Source: Acidobacteriota bacterium (GTDB lineage Bacteria; Acidobacteriota; Terriglobia; UBA7540). From it: a DNA stretch of 17,340 nucleotides. Where the stretch lies: positions 1 through 17,340 of the forward strand of contig JAKAWO010000021.1 in assembly GCA_021827255.1 (NCBI GenBank). The letters are read 5' to 3'. A program made the position numbers and the translations under genes. The stretch's first letter is position 1. Each line of letters opens with the position of its first letter. Positions 1 through 5,880 of this stretch are shown here, piece by piece. The notes under the pieces were generated by a model. That model was given only the letters and a program-made list of their open reading frames with translations. It was not told where the DNA came from and did not search any database.

Positions 1-2
1 TT

Positions 3-368
3 TCCCAAGAGAATCTCGAAGCGCGGGTGGCGGAGGCGCTTCCCTGGCTTTTGCTCCGGTACTGGCAAATTGATCTTGCCTGGGTGGTCGAACAGGCTAA
101 GCGATTTGACGTTCAAAACCGCTTGGGATTCGTGACCAGCCTTGCTCGCAGCCTTTCTGCTGAGAGGGCGGACACTGGGCGGACACAGGCTTTGTCCAAC
201 CTCGAAGCGACGCTGGATCGGAGCCGATTGGCCCGAGAGGATTTCCTTCCCCGCCCTCCGCGCGGTGATGCTGAACGAAATTGGCTGTCGCAAAGCCGGT
301 CCGACGAGGCCCGCCATTGGAATCTGCTATCAGATTTGCGCCCTGAGCATCTCCAATATGCCGAGTGA
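3..368 (+). CDS. Putative antitoxin partner of nucleotidyltransferase (5' end outside window)
   Basis: The frame is open from the left edge, so the start lies upstream; only the last 121 residues are visible. The product is Arg/Leu-rich and helical, beginning around SQENLEARVAEALPW and ending RHWNLLSDLRPEHLQYAE. I see no transmembrane segment or enzymatic motif. Its stop codon (366-368) overlaps the ATG of the next gene at 358 by 11 bp, so the two are probably translationally coupled. The downstream gene is a GG/RxTxDxD nucleotidyltransferase, and such enzymes are often the toxin half of two-gene modules. From the context I infer that this is the cognate antitoxin or regulatory partner. The sequence resembles small conserved proteins I associate with DUF6036-type nucleotidyltransferases, but I cannot confirm the family. 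The coding frame is secure; the role is a contextual guess. Confidence 0.6.
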   Translation, partial: SQENLEARVAEALPWLLLRYWQIDLAWVVEQAKRFDVQNRLGFVTSLARSLSAERADTGRTQALSNLEATLDRSRLAREDFLPRPPRGDAERNWLSQSRSDEARHWNLLSDLRPEHLQYAE

Positions 369-909
369 TCAGAAGTTTGTTATCCCGTCACCCTGGGCGG
401 AGTTCCTGAGAGAACTCGATGCACTTCTTTCGACCCAGGTAGAAGTTCACTGCATAGGGGGTTTCGTGGTCAGTCTCCACTACAGGCTTCCGAGACCTAC
501 TGGGGATGTTGATTACTATTCGGTGTTACCAGCGCACTGCGCGCGTGACCTTCAGACTCTGGCCGGAGCCGGTTCGCCGCTTGCCAAAAAGTACAAGCTT
601 CACTTTCAACAAGTCGCGGTGACCAATCTTCCCGAAAACTACAAAGACCGGCTGAAAGAAATGTTTCCCGGCCGATTCAAAGAGCCGCGCCTTTTCGCAC
701 CGGACCCGTACGATTTGATTCTGTCAAAATTAGAGAGGAACAGCCCCAAGGACCGCGACGACGTGGAATATATGGCCAAGACTCTCAGTCTCGACGCCGC
801 TTTGCTTCGCGAACGGTACGAAAAGGAATTGCGCCCGTACCTTAGCAATGAAGCTCGCCACGATCTCACTCTCAGCCTGTGGATAGACTCCTGCTTTCCT
901 TCACGTTGA
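358..909 (+). CDS. DUF6036/AbiEii-like nucleotidyltransferase (putative toxin)
   Basis: This 183-residue protein has the polymerase-beta-type minimal nucleotidyltransferase signature. Gly34-Gly35 (CIGGFVV) is followed about 11 residues later by R46-P-T48-G-D50-V-D52, the R-x-T-x-D-x-D metal-binding segment. A distal segment, DPYDLILSKLERNSPKDRDD, is typical of AbiEii/DUF6036 enzymes. Such enzymes transfer nucleotides to RNA or protein targets in toxin-antitoxin or abortive-infection modules; the target here is unknown. The frame stays open upstream to 142, but the ATG at 358 is preferred: it overlaps the end of the upstream partner by 11 bp, and the residues before it merely shadow that gene in another frame. 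The length is normal for a compact single-domain member, and all visible catalytic residues are intact. A stand-alone housekeeping role cannot be excluded. Confidence 0.75.
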   Translation: MPSDQKFVIPSPWAEFLRELDALLSTQVEVHCIGGFVVSLHYRLPRPTGDVDYYSVLPAHCARDLQTLAGAGSPLAKKYKLHFQQVAVTNLPENYKDRLKEMFPGRFKEPRLFAPDPYDLILSKLERNSPKDRDDVEYMAKTLSLDAALLRERYEKELRPYLSNEARHDLTLSLWIDSCFPSR

Positions 910-1003
910 TAACGATTGCCGGCCAGCGGTACCACCGAGCCCTCACTCCAAGTTCGCTTGGCGCGCTCGACCCAGAAATGCCATTGCACTAAACACAACT
1001 GGG

Positions 1004-1025
1004 CTTGCCTTCCGCTGAAGGCAAG
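1004..1025. repeat. Perfect 9-bp inverted repeat with 4-nt loop
   Basis: CTTGCCTTC (1004-1012) and GAAGGCAAG (1017-1025) are exact reverse complements separated by CGCT. Neither side carries a T-run, so this is not a canonical intrinsic terminator. It lies in the 233-bp gap between the nucleotidyltransferase and the brnA-like gene and could be an operator, a recombination remnant or a weak terminator. Confidence 0.45.
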
Positions 1026-1142
1026 ATGGGGTTCCGCGCCGGTCAGCCATATCCGACTCCCCAGCCCATCCGTACAGTGATGTGGTCGTTTTCGATCTGT
1101 CCGTCGGGCGTGTGCCTGATTGTGTTAGATTATGCAATACGA

Positions 1143-1472
1143 ATGGCGAAGAAATCATACGCATTATCTCGGCGCGGGAGGCCAATCAGCGTGAGCGCCG
1201 AATCTATATTCAGCAAGCCGCTGAGTAAGCGGCAGAAATTGGTGCTGCGCCGAATCGCGGAGCGTCAGGCCGCCGGGGATGATTCCCGTATCAACTACTC
1301 GGACATACCGCCACTGACCGACGAGCAATTAGCCCGATTCCGTCGAACGCCCAAAGTGTTGGTCGCCGCCCGCGTGGATCGCGACGTTTACGATTGGCTG
1401 AGGAAATATGGTGCGGGCTATTCGACGCGTATCAATCACATCCTACGCGCCGTCATGTCCAGAGCACACTAG
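1143..1472 (+). CDS. BrnA-type antitoxin (ribbon-helix-helix), orphan
   Basis: This 109-residue protein has a basic N-terminus, then an acidic linker NYSDIPPLTDEQLARFRR (about 57-74) and a C-terminal segment around RVDRDVYDWLRKYGAGYSTR ending INHILRAVMSRAH (about 80-109). Linker and C-terminus match the BrnA/DUF4415 antitoxin layout: a ribbon-helix-helix DNA-binding unit that normally represses its operon and neutralises the RNase toxin BrnT. The ATG at 1143 is chosen over the upstream frame opening at 1005, because family similarity begins after MAKKSYALSRRG and the preceding residues look non-coding. There is no clear Shine-Dalgarno sequence. An AT-rich stretch (TTAGATTAT, 1125-1133) could be a promoter close to the start. 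A BrnT gene normally lies immediately upstream of brnA; none is visible here. Confidence 0.75.
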   Translation: MAKKSYALSRRGRPISVSAESIFSKPLSKRQKLVLRRIAERQAAGDDSRINYSDIPPLTDEQLARFRRTPKVLVAARVDRDVYDWLRKYGAGYSTRINHILRAVMSRAH

Positions 1473-1536
1473 CCGCACCATACCCCTAGCTCCTGGTGTT
1501 GAATCTTGAATTTTGACTCGCGTGGCGGGGGAATCT

Positions 1537-1650
1537 ATGGATGTTTCCCTCTTGCCGCTGATGCTTATCGGGGGGCAAAATGGGGGTGGTAGCGACGGCA
1601 GCGGGAACATTTGTGTCGTGCTTACTTGTACCTTCTTAATTAATCGTTAG
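1537..1650 (+). CDS. Possible 37-residue Gly-rich peptide, unknown
   Basis: A short frame in the 202-bp gap between the brnA-like and exonuclease genes begins MDVSLLPLMLIGGQ, continues Gly/Ser/Asp-rich (NGGGSDGSG) and ends NICVVLTCTFLINR. A purine-rich GGCGGGGGA lies 4 nt before the ATG. The product has a hydrophobic N-terminal stretch ending in Gly-Gly, a polar glycine patch, and a hydrophobic C-terminal segment with two cysteines (positions 26 and 31). I do not recognise a family. A Gly-Gly motif after a short leader recalls secreted peptides, but the leader is unusually short and no transporter or modification gene is nearby. It may be a chance frame. Confidence 0.3.
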   Translation: MDVSLLPLMLIGGQNGGGSDGSGNICVVLTCTFLINR

Positions 1651-1674
1651 CGCGCACCGCATCGGCCAATCCAC

Positions 1675-2388
1675 ATGCCGCGGAAGTATTTGGCGTTCGA
1701 CCTTGAAACGGCGAAGGATGTGCCGGGACCTGACTTTAATTGGAAGGCCCACCGTCCTCTAGGCATTTGTTGCGCTGCCGCTCTGCGAAGCGATGTGCAG
1801 GAGCCGATTCTCTGGCACGGGGAGAATCTTAGCGGTGCCCCTGCTGAACGAATGTCGCAGACAGATGCAAAGCATGTCGTACTGGAACTTTCAAGGTTCG
1901 TGGCGGAAGGTTACACGCTGCTAACTTGGAACGGACTCGGATTCGACCTCGACATTTTGGCGGAGGAGTCAGGTTCGCTCACGGAATGTAAGGAGTTGGT
2001 GCTGAACCATGTGGACGCGATGTTCCATGTGTTTTGCCAGCTTGGTTATCCCGTTGGCCTCGAAAAGGCAGCACAGGCGCTAAAGATTCCAGGGAAGCCA
2101 GCGGGAATGTCCGGCGTGCTCGCGCCCCAGCTCTGGGCGCAGGGACGTTTCCAGGAAGTGCTTCAGTACGTTGCCCAAGATGTCCGTATCGCTCTCCAAG
2201 TCGCTCAAAACAGCGAGGAGCGGCGACGCTTTGAGTGGATTACCCGTAAAGGCACTTCGAGTTCGATGGAACTACCGCGAGGCTGGCTGACAGTCCGCGA
2301 GGCCGTCAAGCTGCCTCTGCCCGATACGTCTTGGATGACTCGCCCCATTCCTCGGAACGAATTTACGCATTGGCTGGGCGTAGAATGA
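1675..2388 (+). CDS. Predicted DEDDy 3'-5' exonuclease (RNase H-like fold)
   Basis: This 237-residue protein carries three exonuclease motifs in order. Motif I is AFDLET with D9 and E11, motif II is TWNGLGFDLDIL with D91, and motif III is YVAQD with Y165 and D169, the Y-x3-D arrangement of the DEDDy subclass. These residues bind the two metal ions that hydrolyse nucleotides from 3' ends of DNA or RNA. The layout suits a PolB-proofreading-like or Rv2179c-like nuclease standing alone, without a helicase or polymerase domain. The ATG at 1675 directly precedes motif I; no good Shine-Dalgarno sequence is visible. The gene lies 69 bp before the RES-domain gene on the same strand within a run of toxin/defence-type genes, which suggests a defence or mobile-element role. 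That role is inference; the enzyme class is well supported. Confidence 0.8.
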   Translation: MPRKYLAFDLETAKDVPGPDFNWKAHRPLGICCAAALRSDVQEPILWHGENLSGAPAERMSQTDAKHVVLELSRFVAEGYTLLTWNGLGFDLDILAEESGSLTECKELVLNHVDAMFHVFCQLGYPVGLEKAAQALKIPGKPAGMSGVLAPQLWAQGRFQEVLQYVAQDVRIALQVAQNSEERRRFEWITRKGTSSSMELPRGWLTVREAVKLPLPDTSWMTRPIPRNEFTHWLGVE

Positions 2389-2443
2389 GGATTCCGAGTC
2401 GCGCGGCGGCACTGACAGGCTGCACATTATCCAAGTTTGGCCC

Positions 2444-2449
2444 AGGAGG
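2444..2449 (+). promoter_or_regulatory. Ribosome binding site setting a TTG start
   Basis: AGGAGG is an exact anti-Shine-Dalgarno complement. It lies 8 nt before the TTG at 2458, so that TTG rather than the upstream in-frame TTG at 2437 is the likely start of the RES-domain gene. Confidence 0.7.
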
Positions 2450-2457
2450 CAATTAAA

Positions 2458-3702
2458 TTGGGTGATGGCGACGAGGGAGCATGTCTAAGCACTGGGCCGG
2501 CTGAGGGGTTTTTCGTGTGCGAGAGGTGCTTCGAGGATGATACGCTCAAAGCACTGGTCCGGCAAAACGTTTCTGAAACGGAATGTAACTTTTGCGGCCG
2601 GAGAAGCCGCAGAAGACCCGTTGCAGCCCCTTTGGACCGCATTATTGAAGTGATCAATGAGGCGATTGACCGCGAATATGACCTGGCTGCGAACAATTTG
2701 GGTTATGAGAGCGCGGAAGGTGGGTACTATGGGAAGCACTGGGACACCTATGATCTCTTGACCGACCAAATCGAACTTGAACTGCCCAACGATGACGGGA
2801 CATTATTTGAAATTATAAGAAGTTGTGTGGGCGACGAGGTTTGGTGCGAGCGAAACCCTTATTCGCTTCGCCAGGACGAGAAACTCATATACAGTTGGGA
2901 ACATTTCTGTGAATTCATAAAGTACGAACGCAGATATTTCTTCCTTTCCGCCGCCAAAGATGACAATGAAATTTTTGACCCGTCAGAGCTTCTCCCAATC
3001 ATAGGCTCGACAGTTGAAGATTGTGGCCTCATTAGGACGATCGCAAAGGGTTCGCTGATATATAGGGCGCGACAATTTGCGGTCGGAGAAATCCTGAAGA
3101 CATCCTACGATCTTGCTCCCCCGCCGAAAGAGAATGCAACTCGTTCCAACAGGATGAGTCCCGCCGGGATTGTGATGTTTTACGCGAGTGACGATCCCCA
3201 AACGGCTGCAGCGGAGATTGACGATAAGCCATCTCTTGGAATTTCCATTGGCACGTTTCGAATAACGCGCGATATTCTGGTCCTGGACCTAACACGATTG
3301 CCTCGTAGGCCTGCCTTCTTTGAGAATCACTATGGGTACGACCGCTACGCGGTGTCGTTTTTGCACGAATTTGTCCGGAGCATGGCGGCGAGGGTTGAGC
3401 CTGGTAATCGGGAGCACGTTGACTACGTCCCCACACAGGTTGTTACAGAATGGTTTCGGACTGCTTTTAAGCATGCCGATACTTCGATTGATGGAATCTA
3501 TTATCCGAGCGCACAAATGAAAGCTGGTACGTCATTGGTCCTATTTGCGGAGCGGGACCGCTTAGTTTTAAACAAACGGGAACTCCGTGAGGAAACGAAC
3601 GAGAAAGAACCCTATGAGGTTTGGGGATTTTCCGAGCGTCAAGAGAACGCATGGCTAAGGCTCGTCAGGGTTCGCGTTATGCGACAGCCGACGGGATCTT
3701 GA
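2458..3702 (+). CDS. HEPN/RES-NTD and RES-domain protein (putative NAD-degrading toxin)
   Basis: This protein has 414 residues from the TTG at 2458; the frame also opens at 2437, but the AGGAGG at 2444-2449 fits 2458. A zinc ribbon is visible near the N-terminus (C21-x2-C24 and C43-x2-C46), then an alpha-helical region (about 55-190) matching the HEPN/RES N-terminal domain. The C-terminal RES domain follows, with its name-giving residues: Arg in YRAR (R203, R205), Glu in YASDDPQTAAAE (E253) and Ser in IYYPSAQ (S351). RES domains resemble ADP-ribosyltransferases, and the characterised ones (MbcT/ParT type) consume NAD+ or modify proteins as toxins, usually paired with a Xre-MbcA antitoxin. No such antitoxin lies beside it, so the added N-terminal domains may provide autoinhibition or sensing. 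The motifs are intact, so it is probably functional. The activity is inferred from the family. Confidence 0.8.
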   Translation: MGDGDEGACLSTGPAEGFFVCERCFEDDTLKALVRQNVSETECNFCGRRSRRRPVAAPLDRIIEVINEAIDREYDLAANNLGYESAEGGYYGKHWDTYDLLTDQIELELPNDDGTLFEIIRSCVGDEVWCERNPYSLRQDEKLIYSWEHFCEFIKYERRYFFLSAAKDDNEIFDPSELLPIIGSTVEDCGLIRTIAKGSLIYRARQFAVGEILKTSYDLAPPPKENATRSNRMSPAGIVMFYASDDPQTAAAEIDDKPSLGISIGTFRITRDILVLDLTRLPRRPAFFENHYGYDRYAVSFLHEFVRSMAARVEPGNREHVDYVPTQVVTEWFRTAFKHADTSIDGIYYPSAQMKAGTSLVLFAERDRLVLNKRELREETNEKEPYEVWGFSERQENAWLRLVRVRVMRQPTGS

Positions 3703-3749
3703 TGCGCAATGGCTCGGAGGCGATCTCTGATGTCTCGCCGCGCGGCCGA

Positions 3750-3829
3750 GTGTGGAGACTTTCGAGTGCCCAAAGGGGGCTGTTTAGGAATAGACAGTTG
3801 GTTGAAGTGTGGGGACTTTTGTGGGGACT
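3750..3829 (+). repeat. Short direct repeats near attachment site (GTGTGGRGACTTT)
   Basis: GTGTGGAGACTTT (3750-3762) and GTGTGGGGACTTT (3807-3819) differ at one base, and GTGGGGACT (3821-3829) is a partial third copy. They lie in the 411-bp gene-free stretch between the RES gene and the IS256 remnant. Their position near a tRNA-derived attachment site suggests recombinase or accessory-factor binding sites; this is inference. Confidence 0.4.
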
Positions 3830-3833
3830 CCGG

Positions 3834-3883
3834 GTACAATTGCACCAGTTTTGGTGCAACTTGAAACAGCTTGGTACAACTCG
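3834..3883 (+). repeat. Palindrome and direct repeats, possible integrase arm sites
   Basis: TTGCACCA (3840-3847) and TGGTGCAA (3852-3859) form a perfect 8-bp inverted repeat around GTTT. The right arm is also part of a direct repeat: TTGGTGCAACTTG (3851-3863) recurs as TTGGTACAACTCG (3871-3883), two mismatches and exactly 20 bp away. Repeats spaced by two helical turns beside an attachment site resemble arm-type integrase sites. An operator for a lost gene is the alternative. Confidence 0.4.
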
Positions 3884-3958
3884 ATAACTTGCTGACCTAC
3901 AAGGCGTTGCAGGGGTTTCTGCCGTCCGATCAACAAGTTGTGAATTTGGGCCAAATAC

Positions 3959-4005
3959 GACTCTTAATCAGTAGGTTGGGGGTTCGATTCCCTCACGGCT
4001 CACCA
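3959..4005 (+). other. 3' half of tRNA-Lys(CUU): putative att site
   Basis: This segment matches the canonical 3' half of a tRNA: anticodon loop CTCTTAA (3961-3967, anticodon CTT), 3' anticodon strand TCAGT, variable loop AGGTT, T-arm GGGGG-TTCGATT-CCCTC (3978-3994), acceptor strand ACGGCTC (3995-4001) and ACCA (4002-4005). The 5' half is absent. The bases before the loop (TACGA) pair with TCAGT at only two positions, and no proper D-arm or matching acceptor strand lies upstream. Identity starting at the anticodon loop is the usual footprint of tyrosine-recombinase integration into a tRNA gene, where the far end of the element keeps a copy of the 3' tRNA segment. The orientation places the element to the left. 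An intact tRNA-Lys is expected beyond the left edge. Confidence 0.7.
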
Positions 4006-4113
4006 TCCAAATCCTTTTCCACCAATGCCTTCCCATTTTTCATAACTGCGTTTGCGGTCCAAAACAGACGGTGTCCCGGAGTTCGTTGGAGGTGAGCGGC
4101 GCCTCAATCCATT

Positions 4114-4902
4114 TTACGCCACCTTTTCCTGAGTCGCGGCCGTCTTTCTTCCCAAAGCCGCTTCCAGCATCCATAGATCCCGGTAGCCCATCATCCTCCG
4201 AAAATTCTTTTCGGTCATCAGCAGCGCTGCGGCGGCCAAGCGCAGCACCATCTTCCCGTCGCGCCAGCGGCAGATCTTTCGGGTTCGTAAACGCACGCCG
4301 CTATGCGGACTTTCGATGACGTTGGTTGAGACCAGGCAGCGCGCGAGGCTCGGTGACAAGCTCAGCCGGCTGACGGTGAACATTTCCGCCAAGCCTTCGC
4401 GCAAGCTCGCCGCCGCGCTCGGATATTCCCGCTCCAGCCACTCGGCCTGCTTCTCCAGACGCCCCATGCCTTCCCGAGCCGGCAGTCGGAACGCCGAGCG
4501 CATCACGGCTTTCACCTGGCCTTTCAAATCGTCGGGCAAGTAGCCCATCACGTTTTCGATTTTGTGATGGCGACACCTTTGGACCGGATTCTCAGCGCCA
4601 AACACCGCATCAATCGCGGCGCGCAGGGCCTTCGAGCCATCCATGACGAACAAGTGTTTCCGATCCGTCGCCAGCCCCCGACGCACCGCGTCTTCCAGCA
4701 GCCCCTTCGCCACCGTCTGATTTTCGCCCGCGCCTTCCGCGATCCCCAGCACCTGCTTCTTGCCTTCGTGATCCACGCCCACCGCCGCCCGCACGTGATG
4801 CTCGCCGAAAATCACGCCATCCACGTAGAGGATCAGCAGATCGAACCCCTCCAGGCGCCGCTCGCATAGGCGTTTTAATTCTTCTTCGCTCGCCTCGCGC
4901 GA
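4114..4902 (-). pseudogene. IS256-type transposase, 5'-truncated
   Basis: About 260 residues of an IS256/mutator-type transposase remain, against a usual length near 400. The retained part starts around SREASEEELKRLCERR and includes all three DDE residues: Asp in LYVDGVIFG, Asp in FVMDGSKALRAAI and Glu in STNVIESPHSG. VQRCRHHKIENVMGYLP and the C-terminal GYRDLWMLEAALG are characteristic of the family. The frame stays open on the - strand to 5106, but residues before about 4902 are antisense to an IstB fragment and do not belong to the transposase. The N-terminal DNA-binding region is missing, so it should be inactive. The reverse-complement TAA is at 4114-4116. The outer IS end should lie at about 4050-4110, but I cannot fix its terminal repeat. 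Confidence 0.85.
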
Positions 4903-5163
4903 GTGGACGTGCTGCCGGTGGACGATTGGGCGATGGCGCCCTTGGCCGACACCGAGCGCCGCGACTTCCTGGAAATCTGTCAGGATCGCTGTCAGGTGCG
5001 CTCGACGATCCTCACCAGTCAACTGCCCGTGGCCAAGTGGCACGAGCAGATCGGCGACCCGACCTTGGCCGACAGCATCCTCGATCGGCTGGTGCACAAC
5101 GCCCACCGCATCGAGCTGCGCGGCGAATCCATGCGCAAGAAGCCCGGTGGCAAAGAGTCATGA
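4891..5163 (+). pseudogene. istB: IS21-family helper ATPase IstB, C-terminal fragment
   Basis: About 90 residues match the C-terminal third of IstB, the AAA+ helper ATPase of IS21 transposition. They start at RLARVDVLPVDDWAMAPL (Walker B region, DVLPVDDW), continue through TERRDFLEICQDR and RSTILTSQLPVAKWHE (sensor 1) and GDPTLADSILDRLVHNAHR, and end GESMRKKPGGKES. The Walker A half, roughly 160-170 residues, and the partner istA are absent. The fragment begins exactly where the IS256-type remnant ends on the opposite strand, so the two were joined by deletion or insertion. It cannot act as an ATPase. The downstream 24-bp repeats fit the right end of the same IS21-type element. Confidence 0.85.
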
Positions 5164-5186
5164 ACTGCGTCGCTTCGCTCCGATCC

Positions 5187-5260
5187 TGATCGCCATCGGG
5201 TCGGAATAAGTGATCGGCATCTATTCGGAATCGCTGACCGCCTTCATCGGAATAAGCATC
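5187..5260 (+). repeat. Three 22-24-bp imperfect tandem repeats, IS21 right end
   Basis: Three units follow one another: TGATCGCCAT..TCGGAATAAG (5187-5210), TGATCGGCAT..TCGGAATCGC (5211-5234) and TGACCGCC..TCGGAATAAGC (from 5235). The shared TCGGAAT falls at 5201, 5225 and 5247. Multiple terminal repeats of about this size just after istB are typical of IS21-family ends, where IstA binds. The rest of the stretch to 5450 holds only a 7-bp-stem hairpin (5304-5323) and the dyad GGAAC-GT-GTTCC (5387-5398). Confidence 0.6.
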
Positions 5261-5449
5261 GAAAAGTGCAGGAGAAGAGAAAGCGAACACGCATTCCCGT
5301 GTAGAAGTGCTGAAGCGCACTTCCGTCGAATAAAGTCTTCTGCGGAGCATCCATTGCCCGCCCGCGGATTCAATTGCAGGCGGTCAGGAACGTGTTCCAA
5401 GTGCGTCGCAACTCTTCGCTTTGAACTTTGGAGGGAAATCAAAAAGGGC

Positions 5450-5485
5450 TTGACAAGCCGAATGTATTATTGTATTAGTACGCTA
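5450..5485 (+). promoter_or_regulatory. Sigma70-type promoter with overlapping GntR-like dyad
   Basis: TTGACA (5450-5455) is followed after 17 bp by TATTAG (5473-5478), so transcription should start at about 5485, the A of the GntR-gene ATG. No Shine-Dalgarno sequence is present, implying a leaderless or nearly leaderless mRNA. The imperfect dyad GTATTATTGTATTAGTAC (5464-5481; six of nine pairs match, outer arms GTA/TAC) covers the -10 element and resembles YtrA-type operators. Autorepression by the encoded regulator is therefore likely. Confidence 0.6.
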
Positions 5486-5880
5486 TGCTTTTACATGTGA
5501 ACCCTTCCTCCGGCGTGCCCATCTATCTGCAACTCGTGGCGCAGGTGAAGCAAGCCGTGGCTGCGGGCGCACTCAAGCCGGGGGGCGCATTGCCGACCGT
5601 CCGCAAGCTTGCCGCCGACTTGAGCATCAACCCTAACACCGTGGCCCGTGCTTACCAAGACCTGGGCCGCGAGGGCGTGATCGCTACTGTGGTTGGCGGC
5701 GGCTCGTTCGTGGCCGACGGTGTGCCCGGCCTGCTTAAATCGGAGAAAGTGCGCCGCCTGCGGCCTTATGCAAGGCAAATGGCGGTGGAGGGGCGGCAGC
5801 TAAGACTTAGCGATGAGGAGGTACTTAAGCTAGTCCGGGAAGAGCTGGGCAAGCTGGGAGGAAGCCGATGGACGAAATAG
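5485..5880 (+). CDS. GntR-family transcriptional regulator, YtrA subfamily
   Basis: This 131-residue protein has an N-terminal winged helix (about 10-75): VPIYLQLVAQVKQAV, LPTVRKLAADLSINPNTVAR (the helix-turn-helix) and a wing ending GGGSFVADG. A short helical C-terminus (about 85-131) follows instead of a large effector domain, the pattern of the YtrA subfamily. These repressors usually control the ABC transporter encoded next to them. That fits here: the ATPase start (5868) overlaps the end of this gene by 13 bp, with a GGGAGGAAG ribosome binding site inside this gene. The ATG at 5485 coincides with the predicted transcription start. The gene looks intact although the downstream ATPase is frameshifted. 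Confidence 0.88.
   Translation: MLLHVNPSSGVPIYLQLVAQVKQAVAAGALKPGGALPTVRKLAADLSINPNTVARAYQDLGREGVIATVVGGGSFVADGVPGLLKSEKVRRLRPYARQMAVEGRQLRLSDEEVLKLVREELGKLGGSRWTK

Noticed and set aside
142..357. N-terminal extension of the nucleotidyltransferase
   Set aside because: It overlaps the well-formed upstream gene in another frame, and family-like sequence begins only after 358.
3930..4005. A complete functional tRNA-Lys gene
   Set aside because: The 5' acceptor strand, D-arm and proper anticodon stem are missing; only the 3' half follows canonical spacing.
3871..4095. 74-residue + strand reading frame across the tRNA half
   Set aside because: Its middle is a translation of the tRNA segment (LGVRFPHGSP), a known artefact; no ribosome site or domain.
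5387..5398. LexA-type operator GGAAC-GT-GTTCC
   Set aside because: The spacing between arms is 2 nt, not the 4 nt (GAAC-N4-GTTC) or 7 nt of known LexA boxes, and it lies about 60 bp upstream of the identified promoter.
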